NCBI RefSeq assembly: GCF_010731675.1
Contig: NZ_AP022584.1
Span: 5,022,001 to 5,086,000 of the forward strand
Length of the DNA stretch: 64,000 bases
Reading direction: 5' to 3'
DNA from: Mycobacterium marseillense
Lineage (GTDB): Bacteria > Actinomycetota > Actinomycetes > Mycobacteriales > Mycobacteriaceae
The notes under the pieces were generated by a model that did not search any database, was not told where the DNA came from, and worked only from the letters and a program-made list of their open reading frames with translations. Shown piece by piece: positions 16,820 through 24,702 of this stretch (position 1 is its first letter; every line of letters starts with the position of its first letter). The translations under genes were made by a program, and so were the position numbers.

Positions 16820-16957
16820 AATGACGCCGGAAGGCGGGCGAAAGGCGGCGAGCGCGCGATCCTGCCAGTCGATTCCCCGGGCGCAGCGCTGCATGCAATC
16901 GTAGCGCTCGGATCGGTCGGTCAGGTGCCGGACCTGTTGGCGCAATTCGTCATCCAC
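16796..16957 (-). pseudogene. NTF2/SnoaL-like protein remnant (N-terminal part only)
   Basis: A 53-codon fragment from GTG 16957. Its first 35 residues (DDELRQQVRHLTDRSERYD, CMQRCARGIDWQDRALAAF) match the start of SnoaL/NTF2-like proteins of about 130-170 residues. The normal continuation (the SAYHPDA-like block and the cone-shaped barrel) is missing and is replaced by unrelated sequence up to TAG 16796. It starts 2 nt after the stop of the SDR remnant, so the two were probably an operon before a deletion. Probably non-functional. Confidence 0.6.
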
Positions 16958-16959
16958 GA

Positions 16960-17232
16960 TCAGCTCCCGTGGTGTTGGGGGGTAGGGAATTCGATGGCGG
17001 TACCGCCCGGCATCGGGCTGACACCGCGGCGCGCGCACACTTCGAGCACCTCGTCGACGACGTCGTCGGCCACGCGCGAGTCGGGCGCTTCACCCGGAAG
17101 GCCCCGCATGCCGCCGCCGAGGTCGTTGACCACCACCGCGGCGCCGCGCCGGGCCAGGTCCAGCGCATAGAGCCGGCCGAGCCCGCGACCGGCGCCGGTG
17201 ACCACCGCCACCCGGCCGCTGAAGTCAATCAT
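16960..17232 (-). pseudogene. Truncated SDR remnant
   Basis: The frame starts as a normal classical SDR ([19 protein letters not shown], then [12 protein letters not shown]) and keeps the dinucleotide fold through about residue 62. It then runs into an unrelated 28-residue tail ([20 protein letters not shown]...) and stops at residue 90. The catalytic Ser, Tyr and Lys regions are absent, so it cannot be an active dehydrogenase. The tail looks coding and may be the C-terminus of a second, deleted gene fused in frame. The fragment lies back-to-back with the VWA gene. Confidence 0.65.
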
Positions 17233-17325
17233 GATGTGCTCCCGACTAACTCGTGTCCCGCGTGCGCCCCGTTGCGACAGACCAGCCCGGGCGATTGACT
17301 GCGCTCACGGCGGACTTTACGGTGG

Positions 17326-17339
17326 AACAGATATTTGGT
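17326..17339 (+). promoter_or_regulatory. Cluster operator motif, copy 3 (before VWA gene)
   Basis: AACAGATATTTGGT ends 24 bp before GTG 17364 of the VWA gene and lies between it and the SDR remnant. It is the best representative of the five copies and is used here as the reference. Its position over the likely -10 region suits repression. Confidence 0.65.
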
Positions 17340-17363
17340 CAACGACGGGTTCGGAGGTCGGGC

Positions 17364-19124
17364 GTGGCCCACGACGCACGTGGCGACCGGGTGCAGGGAC
17401 TCGGGATGCTGGCCTCGGCGCTGGCGGGCCGGGCGGTGGCCATCGCCGAACTGCAACCGGGTGAATCTACGTGGACCGACGGCCAGACGATCTACCTCGA
17501 CCCGGCCGCGCGCGGCCGCGCCCGGCTCGAGTCGGTTGCGGTGCAGGCCTCGTTGATCGCGGCCGGCAGTCTGGATCCCGACGTGGTGCGTCCCCTGGTG
17601 CGCCACCCGCGGCTGGCCAGACGCTACCTGGCGATCGAGGGCCATCGCGCATTGGTGAGTAACGCCGACCTGCTGCCGGGCGTCGTGGCGTCGGCCGGTG
17701 ATCGCGACATCGCCGGTCGCAGTGACTCGCCCGCCGCGTCGCTGGGCCTCGCCTCGTCCCGGGGAACCATCGCGGACCCGCCACCGGAATTCGGCGTGAT
17801 CCGTGCGGCGAAGGTGGTGGCGGCGGCCTCCCGAGCGGCCGCGCTGCAGAATCAGGCCGAACCGCAACATGTTCCGCGAAAGTCGGGCAACCGGAAACCG
17901 GAACTCGAGGAGCTCGACGACGGTGAGGTCGACGATTCCGACGACCCGGACTTGTTCACCAGCCCGGTGGGCGGGGGCGGATTCCTCGGCAAATGGTTGA
18001 AAAAGATGCTGTCCTCGGCGCGCAAGACCGGCAGCGGCGGCGGTCCGCCGGGCGCGGACAACCCGACCCATCGCACCAACTCCACCAAGCGCGGTGCCTA
18101 CGCCGTGACGTCGCTGGCGTCGGCCCCCGGCGATGGCGGGGACGCTGAGGGCCCCGCGGCGGACGGGGTGCGGTATCCGGAATGGGATGTCGCGCGCAAG
18201 AGCTACCGGCCCGCGTGGTGCACAGTGCGTGAGGTCGAGCCGACGATCAAAGCGTCCGCGACACAGGCCATCGACGATGCCATCGGTGTGCGACGGCCAC
18301 TGTCGCGGCTCGGCATGGGGTTGCACCGCCGCCATCGCCAGTCGCAAGGCGACGACATCGACATCGACGCCGCCGTCGAGGCCCGAGTCGAAGTGCGGGC
18401 CGGCTCGGTGCCTGACGAGGCGGTGTACCTCGACAGCCTGCGGCGCCGGCGCGACCTGTCGGTGCTGCTGCTGCTCGACGTGTCGGGGTCGGCGGGCGAG
18501 CCGGGAACCGTCGGGCGGACTGTGCACGAACAGCAGCGCGCCGCGGTCGCCAACCTCACCGTGGCGCTGCATGACCTGGGCGACCGCGTCGCGCTCTACG
18601 CCTACTACTCACAGGGCCGGCGCGCGGTGAGCATGATGCCCGTCAAGCGGTTCGACGACCATCTCAACGCTCAGGTCATCCGGCGGCTCAACAGCCTGGA
18701 ACCCGGCGCGTACTCGCGACTCGGCGCGGCGATCCGCCACGGCTCGGCCGTCCTGGAGGCGCGCGGCGGAACGTCGCGGCGGCTGCTGGTGGTGCTGTCC
18801 GACGGCCTCGCCTACGACCACGGATACGAGCGCGCCTACGGTGCGGCGGACGCGCGGCGCGCGCTGACCGAGGCTCGCAGGCGGGGGACCGGCTGCGTGT
18901 GCCTGACCATCGGCGCGGGAACCGATGTGCAATCGCTGCGCAAGGTGTTCGGCAGCGCCGCCCACGCGACGATCGCGCGGCCCGATCAGCTGGCCGGCGT
19001 CGTCGGACCGCTGTTCCGGTCCGCCCTGCGCTCGGCGGAAGTTCGCCGCAGGGCGTCGGTGATGTCAAGTCCCAGAACACAGTTGGCGCACCAACTCGCC
19101 GTACCCGCTCGCCAGGACACTTGA
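17364..19124 (+). CDS. VWA domain protein, NorD/CoxE-like partner of MoxR ATPase
   Basis: A 586-residue cytosolic protein. The C-terminal von Willebrand A domain begins at about residue 366 and has a perfect MIDAS, DVSGS (Asp at residue 372), plus LVVLSDGLAYD. The N-terminal half is helical, with an acidic, disordered middle (EELDDGEVDDSDDPD). NorD, CbbO and CoxE proteins of this type work with AAA+ MoxR/NorQ ATPases to insert metals into or remodel enzymes. GTG 17364 is chosen because GGAGG lies 6 nt upstream; the frame extends to 17253 without one. The MoxR gene follows 55 nt downstream with its own motif copy. The client is unknown. Confidence 0.88.
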   Translation: MAHDARGDRVQGLGMLASALAGRAVAIAELQPGESTWTDGQTIYLDPAARGRARLESVAVQASLIAAGSLDPDVVRPLVRHPRLARRYLAIEGHRALVSNADLLPGVVASAGDRDIAGRSDSPAASLGLASSRGTIADPPPEFGVIRAAKVVAAASRAAALQNQAEPQHVPRKSGNRKPELEELDDGEVDDSDDPDLFTSPVGGGGFLGKWLKKMLSSARKTGSGGGPPGADNPTHRTNSTKRGAYAVTSLASAPGDGGDAEGPAADGVRYPEWDVARKSYRPAWCTVREVEPTIKASATQAIDDAIGVRRPLSRLGMGLHRRHRQSQGDDIDIDAAVEARVEVRAGSVPDEAVYLDSLRRRRDLSVLLLLDVSGSAGEPGTVGRTVHEQQRAAVANLTVALHDLGDRVALYAYYSQGRRAVSMMPVKRFDDHLNAQVIRRLNSLEPGAYSRLGAAIRHGSAVLEARGGTSRRLLVVLSDGLAYDHGYERAYGAADARRALTEARRRGTGCVCLTIGAGTDVQSLRKVFGSAAHATIARPDQLAGVVGPLFRSALRSAEVRRRASVMSSPRTQLAHQLAVPARQDT

Positions 19125-19125
19125 A

Positions 19126-19139
19126 AACAAATATCTGTT
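19126..19139 (-). promoter_or_regulatory. Cluster operator motif, copy 4 (before MoxR gene)
   Basis: AACAAATATCTGTT on the plus strand; its complement AACAGATATTTGTT differs from copy 3 at one position. It starts 1 bp after the VWA stop and 41 bp before ATG 19180. It is the most symmetrical copy (AACA-N6-TGTT). Confidence 0.65.
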
Positions 19140-19179
19140 CCGGTTAGGCTCCATGCGTCGGACGATCTGAAGGGAAGCT

Positions 19180-20040
19180 ATGGCCAACGAGTCCGGGCTT
19201 GCATACTTCAACGGCGGTTCGTCCGAGGGGGAGACGCTGCGGCCCTATTACCAGGCGGTGGGAGGCGAAGAGGCCGTCTTCAAGGCGGCGTACCGCCAAG
19301 GCCTGTCGCTGGTCCTCAAAGGGCCGACGGGCTGCGGTAAGACGCGGTTCGTCGAGGCGATGGCCTATGACCTGGGCCGGCCGCTGATCACCGTCGCCTG
19401 TCATGACGACCTGACGACCGCGGACCTGGTCGGCCGGTATCTGTTGCGCGGTGACGAGACCGTCTGGGTGGACGGCCCGCTGACCCGGGCCGTGCGCGAG
19501 GGCGCGATCTGCTACCTCGACGAAGTGGTGGAAGCCCGGCAGGACACCACGGTGGTCCTGCATCCGCTCGCCGACCACCGGCGACAGCTGCCCATCGAGC
19601 GACTCGGCGTCACGCTGGACGCGGCCCCCGGATTCGGTCTGGTGGTGTCGTACAACCCCGGGTATCAGAGCGTGCTCAAGGATCTCAAGGATTCGACACG
19701 TCAGCGCATGGTCGCGATCGAATTCGACTTCCCCGCAGCCGATGTCGAAGAGGGGATCGTTGCGCACGAGGCCGGTGTGGACGGCGCGACCGCAGCCGGG
19801 TTGGTCCGTTTCGGTCAGGCGATTCGCCGGCTGGAGACCGGCGGGCTGCGCGAAGTCGCGTCGACGCGCGTGCTGATCGCGGCGGGCAGGCTGGTCGCCG
19901 AGGGGCTGAGCATGAAGGAAGCGGCCCGGGCCGCCATCGCGGGGCCACTGACCGATGACGTCGCCGTGGGCAAGGCCCTGGGCGAAATGATCGAGATTTA
20001 CCTCGGCGGGCCCGACCGGCCCGGCGGGCCCGATGATTGA
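19180..20040 (+). CDS. MoxR/NorQ/CbbQ-family AAA+ ATPase
   Basis: A 286-residue AAA+ ATPase of the CbbQ/NirQ/NorQ group. Walker A is GPTGCGKT at residues 48-55 and Walker B is ICYLDEV at about 110-116. The sensor-1 region is LVVSYNPGYQS, and a CbbQ_C-type domain follows (TRVLIAAGRLVAEGLS). Such ATPases form hexamers and, with a VWA partner, activate metalloenzymes such as Rubisco, NO reductase or CO dehydrogenase. Here the VWA partner is directly upstream, but none of those clients is in the window. ATG 19180 has GAAGGGAAG upstream. Confidence 0.92.
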   Translation: MANESGLAYFNGGSSEGETLRPYYQAVGGEEAVFKAAYRQGLSLVLKGPTGCGKTRFVEAMAYDLGRPLITVACHDDLTTADLVGRYLLRGDETVWVDGPLTRAVREGAICYLDEVVEARQDTTVVLHPLADHRRQLPIERLGVTLDAAPGFGLVVSYNPGYQSVLKDLKDSTRQRMVAIEFDFPAADVEEGIVAHEAGVDGATAAGLVRFGQAIRRLETGGLREVASTRVLIAAGRLVAEGLSMKEAARAAIAGPLTDDVAVGKALGEMIEIYLGGPDRPGGPDD

Positions 20041-20068
20041 CGCTGCATACCGCCCCCGCTAGGGTCTG

Positions 20069-20082
20069 AACAAATATTAGGT
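20069..20082 (+). promoter_or_regulatory. Cluster operator motif, copy 5 (before binding-protein gene)
   Basis: AACAAATATTAGGT lies 43 bp upstream of ATG 20125 and matches copy 3 at 11 of 14 positions. It is the weakest copy. It would control the five-gene or longer run from the binding-protein homologue to the P450. Confidence 0.5.
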
Positions 20083-20124
20083 TTTTGGTTTGGGGACGCG
20101 CGCGAGTTTGTTCCTGGAGGTCAG

Positions 20125-21243
20125 ATGTCCTACGAAAGCAGTGCTGAGCCGATCAAGGTCGGCTACCTGATGGACTTCACGCTGCCGCCGGGGTTTCCCG
20201 AGGATCTCTTCGCGTCCTTCACCCAGACCTTCGACCTCATCTTCGAAGAGGCGGTCGGCCAGGGACTGATGGACCGCCCCGTGCGGATGATCTACCGCGA
20301 GGTGGAGGGCCTGCCCAAGGGTTCGGTCAAGGCGGTGATCGACGCGTATGGCGAACTGGTCGACGAAGGCTGCCTGGTGGTCTTCGGTCCCAACATCACC
20401 GATAACTGCGTGCCGTTGCGCGAGGCGATCGAGGAGCGGTTCAAGGTGCCCGCGATCAGCGTGACCGGCACCGACGACTGGCTGGGCGAGTGGACCTTCG
20501 CCTTCCCCCAGGGATCGATGACCGACGAACCCATCTTCCTGGCCGACCTGATCGCCAAACGGGGACTCGCCGAGATCGGTGTCCTGGTCGAACAGAGCCT
20601 CATTGGTGAGAGCTACCTGAAGAACCTGCGAAGTGCCTGCCGGCGCAAGGGCATTCGGATCGCAGCGGAAGTGGCGATCGCCCAGACGGCCCAGGACATC
20701 AACGCCGCGGTCCAGACGCTGCACGAGGCAAAGGCCGAGGCGATCGTGCACCTCGGATTCGGATTCGGGATCGTCTTCATCAACCCGGCGCTCGAGGCGA
20801 TCGGCTGGGACCCACCCCGTTTCACCACCACCGCGTGGCAGAACGCCTGGGTGAACCCGATCATGTGGAACGCGTTCATGGGCTGGATCGGTATCGACCA
20901 GTACGACGAGGCGAACCGGATCGGCCAGGACTTCCTCGACAGTTACGCGATGAAGTACGACGGCAGTCGTCCCGAGTTCTGCGTGACGGTGGTGAATCGC
21001 GACGTCGCCGCGACACTGGTGCGCGCGTTCACCGACGCGCACCCGCTCAGCCCGCGCGGCGTCAAGGAGGCGCTGGAGCGGGTGAAGATGATGCCCGCCG
21101 CCTCGGGGGCGCCCGGAACCCGGATCTCCTTCGGCAAGTGGACGCGACGGGCCTGGATGGGCGCCGGGTATCTGGTGGCCCGGACGCTCGATGCCGACGG
21201 CATCAACTCGCATCTGGTTGATCGCTTCGGCGAGGAAGGCTGA
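20125..21243 (+). CDS. Periplasmic-binding-protein homologue (Leu/Ile/Val type) without export signal
   Basis: A 372-residue type I periplasmic-binding fold. IKVGYLMDFTLPPGF starts the first lobe, then LVVFGPNITDNC, FPQGSMTDEPIFLADLIAKRG, and AIVHLGFGFGIVFIN in the hinge and second lobe. Branched-chain amino acid receptors carry a signal peptide or lipobox, but this one starts MSYESSAEP with neither. No permease or ATPase genes follow. It may thus be a cytosolic ligand sensor (as AmiC is) or a recruited enzyme subunit. GGAGG lies about 6 nt before ATG 20125. It is the first gene of a tight run with the AveC-like, SDR and P450 genes. Confidence 0.85.
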   Translation: MSYESSAEPIKVGYLMDFTLPPGFPEDLFASFTQTFDLIFEEAVGQGLMDRPVRMIYREVEGLPKGSVKAVIDAYGELVDEGCLVVFGPNITDNCVPLREAIEERFKVPAISVTGTDDWLGEWTFAFPQGSMTDEPIFLADLIAKRGLAEIGVLVEQSLIGESYLKNLRSACRRKGIRIAAEVAIAQTAQDINAAVQTLHEAKAEAIVHLGFGFGIVFINPALEAIGWDPPRFTTTAWQNAWVNPIMWNAFMGWIGIDQYDEANRIGQDFLDSYAMKYDGSRPEFCVTVVNRDVAATLVRAFTDAHPLSPRGVKEALERVKMMPAASGAPGTRISFGKWTRRAWMGAGYLVARTLDADGINSHLVDRFGEEG

Positions 21244-21248
21244 CGACG

Positions 21249-22400
21249 ATGTCCACCGAACAGTCCACACCGCCTGCCGCGCAACAGGAACCGATCGCCC
21301 CACCGCGAACCAACAGGCGCCGCTGGGGCGGTTGGATCTCCGGCGCCGCGCTGGCCGCCTTCGCGTTGTTCTTCATCGCGAATTGCCGGGTGGCCCTTGA
21401 CCCGCGTGTGGCGAACCCGAACGTGCAGGGGCGGCCGCGCCCGGTGAAGTTCATGTTCGGGCTGGACTACATCGGCTTCCTGGACTGGGCCACCGTGGTG
21501 GCGCTGCTCGTGCTGTTGATCGTCTTCATCAGGGGCTGGCGCCGCAACCCCGGCAGCCCGGCGATGCTGATGTTCTTGTGCACCACGCTGATCGTGTGGC
21601 AGGACCCGATCATGAACTGGTCGCCGTTCGCGGTCTACAACCCCGATCTCGTGCACTGGCCGGAATCCTGGCCGCTGGTGTCGTTGTCGCCGACGGTCGA
21701 GCCGTTCGTGGTCTTCGGTTACGTGATGTTCTACTTCGGCCCCTACTTCCCCGCCGTCTGGCTGCTCCGCAAGCTGCAGGCGAAATACGGGCCCACGAGC
21801 TATGTGTCGCGGCACCCCTTGGTGTGCCTGGGTCTGATCACCCTGGTGATCGGTTTCGTCTTCGACGCCTTCCTGGAGAACACCCTCGTCCACTGGGGCA
21901 TGTACATCTACTCACAGGTCATCCCGTGGGGATCGCTGTTCACCGGCACCACCTTCCAGTTCCCGTTGATCTGGGAGTCGTTCTCGGTGTGCTTCGTGAT
22001 GGTGCCGGCCGCGATTCTGTGTTACCGCGACGACACGGGTAAGTCGGTCGCCGAAAAGCTTGCCGCCAAAGCGAAGTTGTTCCCGAGCCGACCGGTGCTA
22101 GGCACGTTCCTGGTGATGTTCGTCATCATCAACGTGTCCTACTTCGCCTACGGCGGCTGGTTCTGGGTCATCAAGGTCAGCCATGCCGCCACCTCGGTGG
22201 CCTGCCCCTGGCCGTACCCGGAAGCCAAAGTGTATGACCCGCAAGGCTTCTACGAAAAGGCCGGCGCGCAGGGTCCGTTCTCGGTCGGCATCTGGTCGAC
22301 GTGGGCGAGCGGGGAGCCCAACGGTCGGCCCCACGTCGAGCCCCCGCCACCGGGCGAAGGCGCGTGCGCGACCACTCCTGCCGTGAGCAACCATGGCTGA
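21249..22400 (+). CDS. Spirocyclase AveC family membrane protein
   Basis: A 383-residue multi-pass membrane protein of the AveC family. A short Pro-rich cytosolic start is followed by about seven hydrophobic segments between residues 32 and 320, with family blocks KFMFGLDYIGFLDWATVV, VWQDPIMNWSPF and TTFQFPLIWESF. AveC of Streptomyces avermitilis forms the avermectin spiroketal and influences the oxidation state, while mycobacterial members have no assigned reaction. The start is ATG 21249, 5 nt after the previous stop, so it is coupled to the binding-protein gene. It overlaps the next SDR by 8 nt. Confidence 0.85.
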   Translation: MSTEQSTPPAAQQEPIAPPRTNRRRWGGWISGAALAAFALFFIANCRVALDPRVANPNVQGRPRPVKFMFGLDYIGFLDWATVVALLVLLIVFIRGWRRNPGSPAMLMFLCTTLIVWQDPIMNWSPFAVYNPDLVHWPESWPLVSLSPTVEPFVVFGYVMFYFGPYFPAVWLLRKLQAKYGPTSYVSRHPLVCLGLITLVIGFVFDAFLENTLVHWGMYIYSQVIPWGSLFTGTTFQFPLIWESFSVCFVMVPAAILCYRDDTGKSVAEKLAAKAKLFPSRPVLGTFLVMFVIINVSYFAYGGWFWVIKVSHAATSVACPWPYPEAKVYDPQGFYEKAGAQGPFSVGIWSTWASGEPNGRPHVEPPPPGEGACATTPAVSNHG

Positions 22401-23394
22401 CCCGCGCACGGTCGTCATCACCGGCGCGTCGCGGGGGCTGGGGTTCGCCTCGGCGGTGCGGCTGTATCGGGAAGGCTGGCGGGTGGTCGCGGCCATGCGC
22501 ACACCCGATGAGGGAATGCCGCTGCTGCGTCAGGCGATTCAAGACCGGGGGCTGTCCCCTGACGATGACCGGTTGATCGGTGTGCAGCTCGACCTGACCG
22601 ACACCGCGTCGATCACCGCGGCAGCCAAGGCGATCGAAGAGGCCGTGGGCGCACCGTATGCGCTGGTGCACAATGCGGGCATCTCCGCGGCCGGGATGGT
22701 AGAGGAGACCGACATGGGGCTGTGGCAGCGCATGTTCGCCACCAGCGTCCTGGGGCCCGTCGCGCTCACCCAGGCGCTGCTGCCCTCGATGCGCGCGGCG
22801 GGCGCGGGCCGAATTGTGTTGGTGTCCAGCGCCGCTGGGGTACGCGGTCAGCCCGCCACCGCGCCGTACTCGGCGGCCAAGGGGGCGCTGGAGCGGTGGG
22901 GGGAATCGATGGCGTGCGAAATCGCGCCCTTCGGTCTCGGGGTCACCGTGGTGGTCGCCGGCACGTACGACACCGAGATCATCACCGACGCCGGCACCAC
23001 CGACGACCGCGATTTCGGCGGCCCGTACGCCCGACTGCACAACACCATGAACAGCCGCGGCCGCTTCGCGATGAAAATGGCCCGGCCGCCCGAGCGCTTC
23101 ACCGACGGCCTGCTCAAGGCGCTCGAGGACCGGGTGCCATTCCGCCGCCGCGGTATCGGCCCGGACGCCTCGATGCTGCTGGCCGCCAGCAGGATCCTGC
23201 CCGTGTCGGGCATGCACCACGTGTCGCGGATTGTGCTGGGCATACCCAGGCAGGGGTCGATGCGCGGTGGCGCGTGGCCGTTGACCGTCAGCCAGAAGGC
23301 GATGGTGATGGCCGCAAAAATCATTCCGGCGCCGGTGCTGCAGCGCCTGGCATCGCTGGCAGCCAAGCGCCACAAAGGAAACGAGGGGAACTGA
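22393..23394 (+). CDS. Short-chain dehydrogenase/reductase
   Basis: A 333-residue classical SDR with a longer C-terminal tail than usual (SDRs are about 250). The cofactor loop is VVITGASRGLGFASAV. HNAGISAAGM, the catalytic Ser in IVLVSSAAG and YSAAKGALE (Tyr-x3-Lys) follow. Beyond residue 270 the hydrophobic, basic tail (KAMVMAAKIIPAPVLQ) may attach to the membrane near the AveC-like protein. The ATG overlaps the AveC-like stop by 8 nt, and the P450 start overlaps its own stop (TGATG), so all three are translationally coupled. Substrate unknown. Confidence 0.88.
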   Translation: MADPRTVVITGASRGLGFASAVRLYREGWRVVAAMRTPDEGMPLLRQAIQDRGLSPDDDRLIGVQLDLTDTASITAAAKAIEEAVGAPYALVHNAGISAAGMVEETDMGLWQRMFATSVLGPVALTQALLPSMRAAGAGRIVLVSSAAGVRGQPATAPYSAAKGALERWGESMACEIAPFGLGVTVVVAGTYDTEIITDAGTTDDRDFGGPYARLHNTMNSRGRFAMKMARPPERFTDGLLKALEDRVPFRRRGIGPDASMLLAASRILPVSGMHHVSRIVLGIPRQGSMRGGAWPLTVSQKAMVMAAKIIPAPVLQRLASLAAKRHKGNEGN

Positions 23395-24611
23395 TGGAAC
23401 AGCTGTTCGACGACTTGGAGGATTTCGGCGCCTTCGACGACGCGATCTCCGGTGACGTGCGTGACCCGTACACCGAGCTGGCCCGGCTGCGCCGCGAGGA
23501 CCCGGTGCAGCGACTCGAGACGTCGGGAGCGCTTCCGCACGAGGAATCTCTGCCGATGTTCATCGTGTATCGCCACGAGGACATCCAGCAGATGTTGCGC
23601 GACAACGAGACGTTTTCCTCCTCCGCCGTCATCGCCGCATTCGGTCCGGTGCTGGGTGAAGGCGTGATGCTCGGCATGGACGAGCCCATCCACGGCCGGC
23701 TGCGTTCGCTGGTATCGAAGGCGTTCTCGCAGAAGTCGTTGGCGCGCTGGCAGGACGAGTTGGTCGGGCGCGTGGCGAACAGCCTGATCGACAACTTCGC
23801 GTCCAACGGAAAGGCAGACCTGGTCAAAGAATTCACCTTCGACTACCCGAGCCAGATCATCGCGGGATTGCTGGGCTTGCCGGAAGCGGACTACCCGCAG
23901 TTCCAGCGGTGGTCGATTTCGCTGCTGAGTTGGTTGATGAACCCGGATCGTGGGCTCGCGGCCTCCGCCGCGCTGTGCGAGTACTTCGCGCCGATACTCG
24001 AGGCCCGCCGGGCAGAGCCGAAGGACGACTTGATCAGTGCGCTCGCCGCGGCCGAGATCGACGGCGAAAAGCTCGCGGACGAGGAGATCTTCTCGTTCCT
24101 GCGCTTGCTGCTGCCCGCCGGGGTGGAGACCACGTATCGCTCGCTGGGCAGCCTGCTGCTCGCGCTGCTGTCCGATCCCGAGCAGTTGGACGCCATCCGC
24201 GCGGATCGTTCACTGCTGCCGCAGGCCATCGAGGAGGGCGTGCGCTGGGAATCGCCGCTGTTGACCATCACGCGGGTGGCGACTCGCGACACCGAACTCG
24301 GCGGCGTGGCGATCCCCGCCGGCGCGACCGTGATGCCGATGCTCGGTTCGGCCAACCGGCAAGACGATCGCTATCCGAATCCGGACACGTTCGACATTCA
24401 CCGGGAGGCCCGGGCACACCTGGGCTGGGGGCACGGCGTGCACGTCTGTCTCGGCATGCACCTGGCGCGGCTCGAGATGCGCACCGCCATCAACCTTCTG
24501 CTCGACCGGCTGCCGAACCTTCGGCTGGATCCCGACGGGGACGACCCCCACATCCGCGGGCAGGTCTTCCGGTCGCCGACGTCGGTGCCGGTGCTGTTCG
24601 ACCCCCAATAA
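23394..24611 (+). CDS. Cytochrome P450
   Basis: A 405-residue soluble bacterial P450 monooxygenase. The I-helix motif is LLPAGVETTYRS (AGxET), the K-helix ExxR is EGVRW, and the heme loop is LGWGHGVHVCLG with the thiolate Cys at residue 352. The Phe usually seven residues before this Cys is replaced by Leu. It needs a ferredoxin and reductase, and neither is adjacent. The position in an SDR/AveC-like/P450 run suggests hydroxylation of a hydrophobic ring or side chain that the SDR then oxidises. I cannot assign the CYP family number. Confidence 0.92.
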   Translation: MEQLFDDLEDFGAFDDAISGDVRDPYTELARLRREDPVQRLETSGALPHEESLPMFIVYRHEDIQQMLRDNETFSSSAVIAAFGPVLGEGVMLGMDEPIHGRLRSLVSKAFSQKSLARWQDELVGRVANSLIDNFASNGKADLVKEFTFDYPSQIIAGLLGLPEADYPQFQRWSISLLSWLMNPDRGLAASAALCEYFAPILEARRAEPKDDLISALAAAEIDGEKLADEEIFSFLRLLLPAGVETTYRSLGSLLLALLSDPEQLDAIRADRSLLPQAIEEGVRWESPLLTITRVATRDTELGGVAIPAGATVMPMLGSANRQDDRYPNPDTFDIHREARAHLGWGHGVHVCLGMHLARLEMRTAINLLLDRLPNLRLDPDGDDPHIRGQVFRSPTSVPVLFDPQ

Positions 24612-24702
24612 GCCGCCCCGCGGCCGGCTGCGCCTTGCCAATCGGCTAGTTTCCGGTAAGGCTCTCCGTAGCCCTTCAACGACCCAGAAGAGAGTGACAG
24701 AT

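Noticed and set aside
17229..18572. Minus-strand open frame opposite the VWA gene
   Set aside because: The plus strand encodes a VWA protein with a perfect MIDAS; the opposite frame has no recognisable motif.
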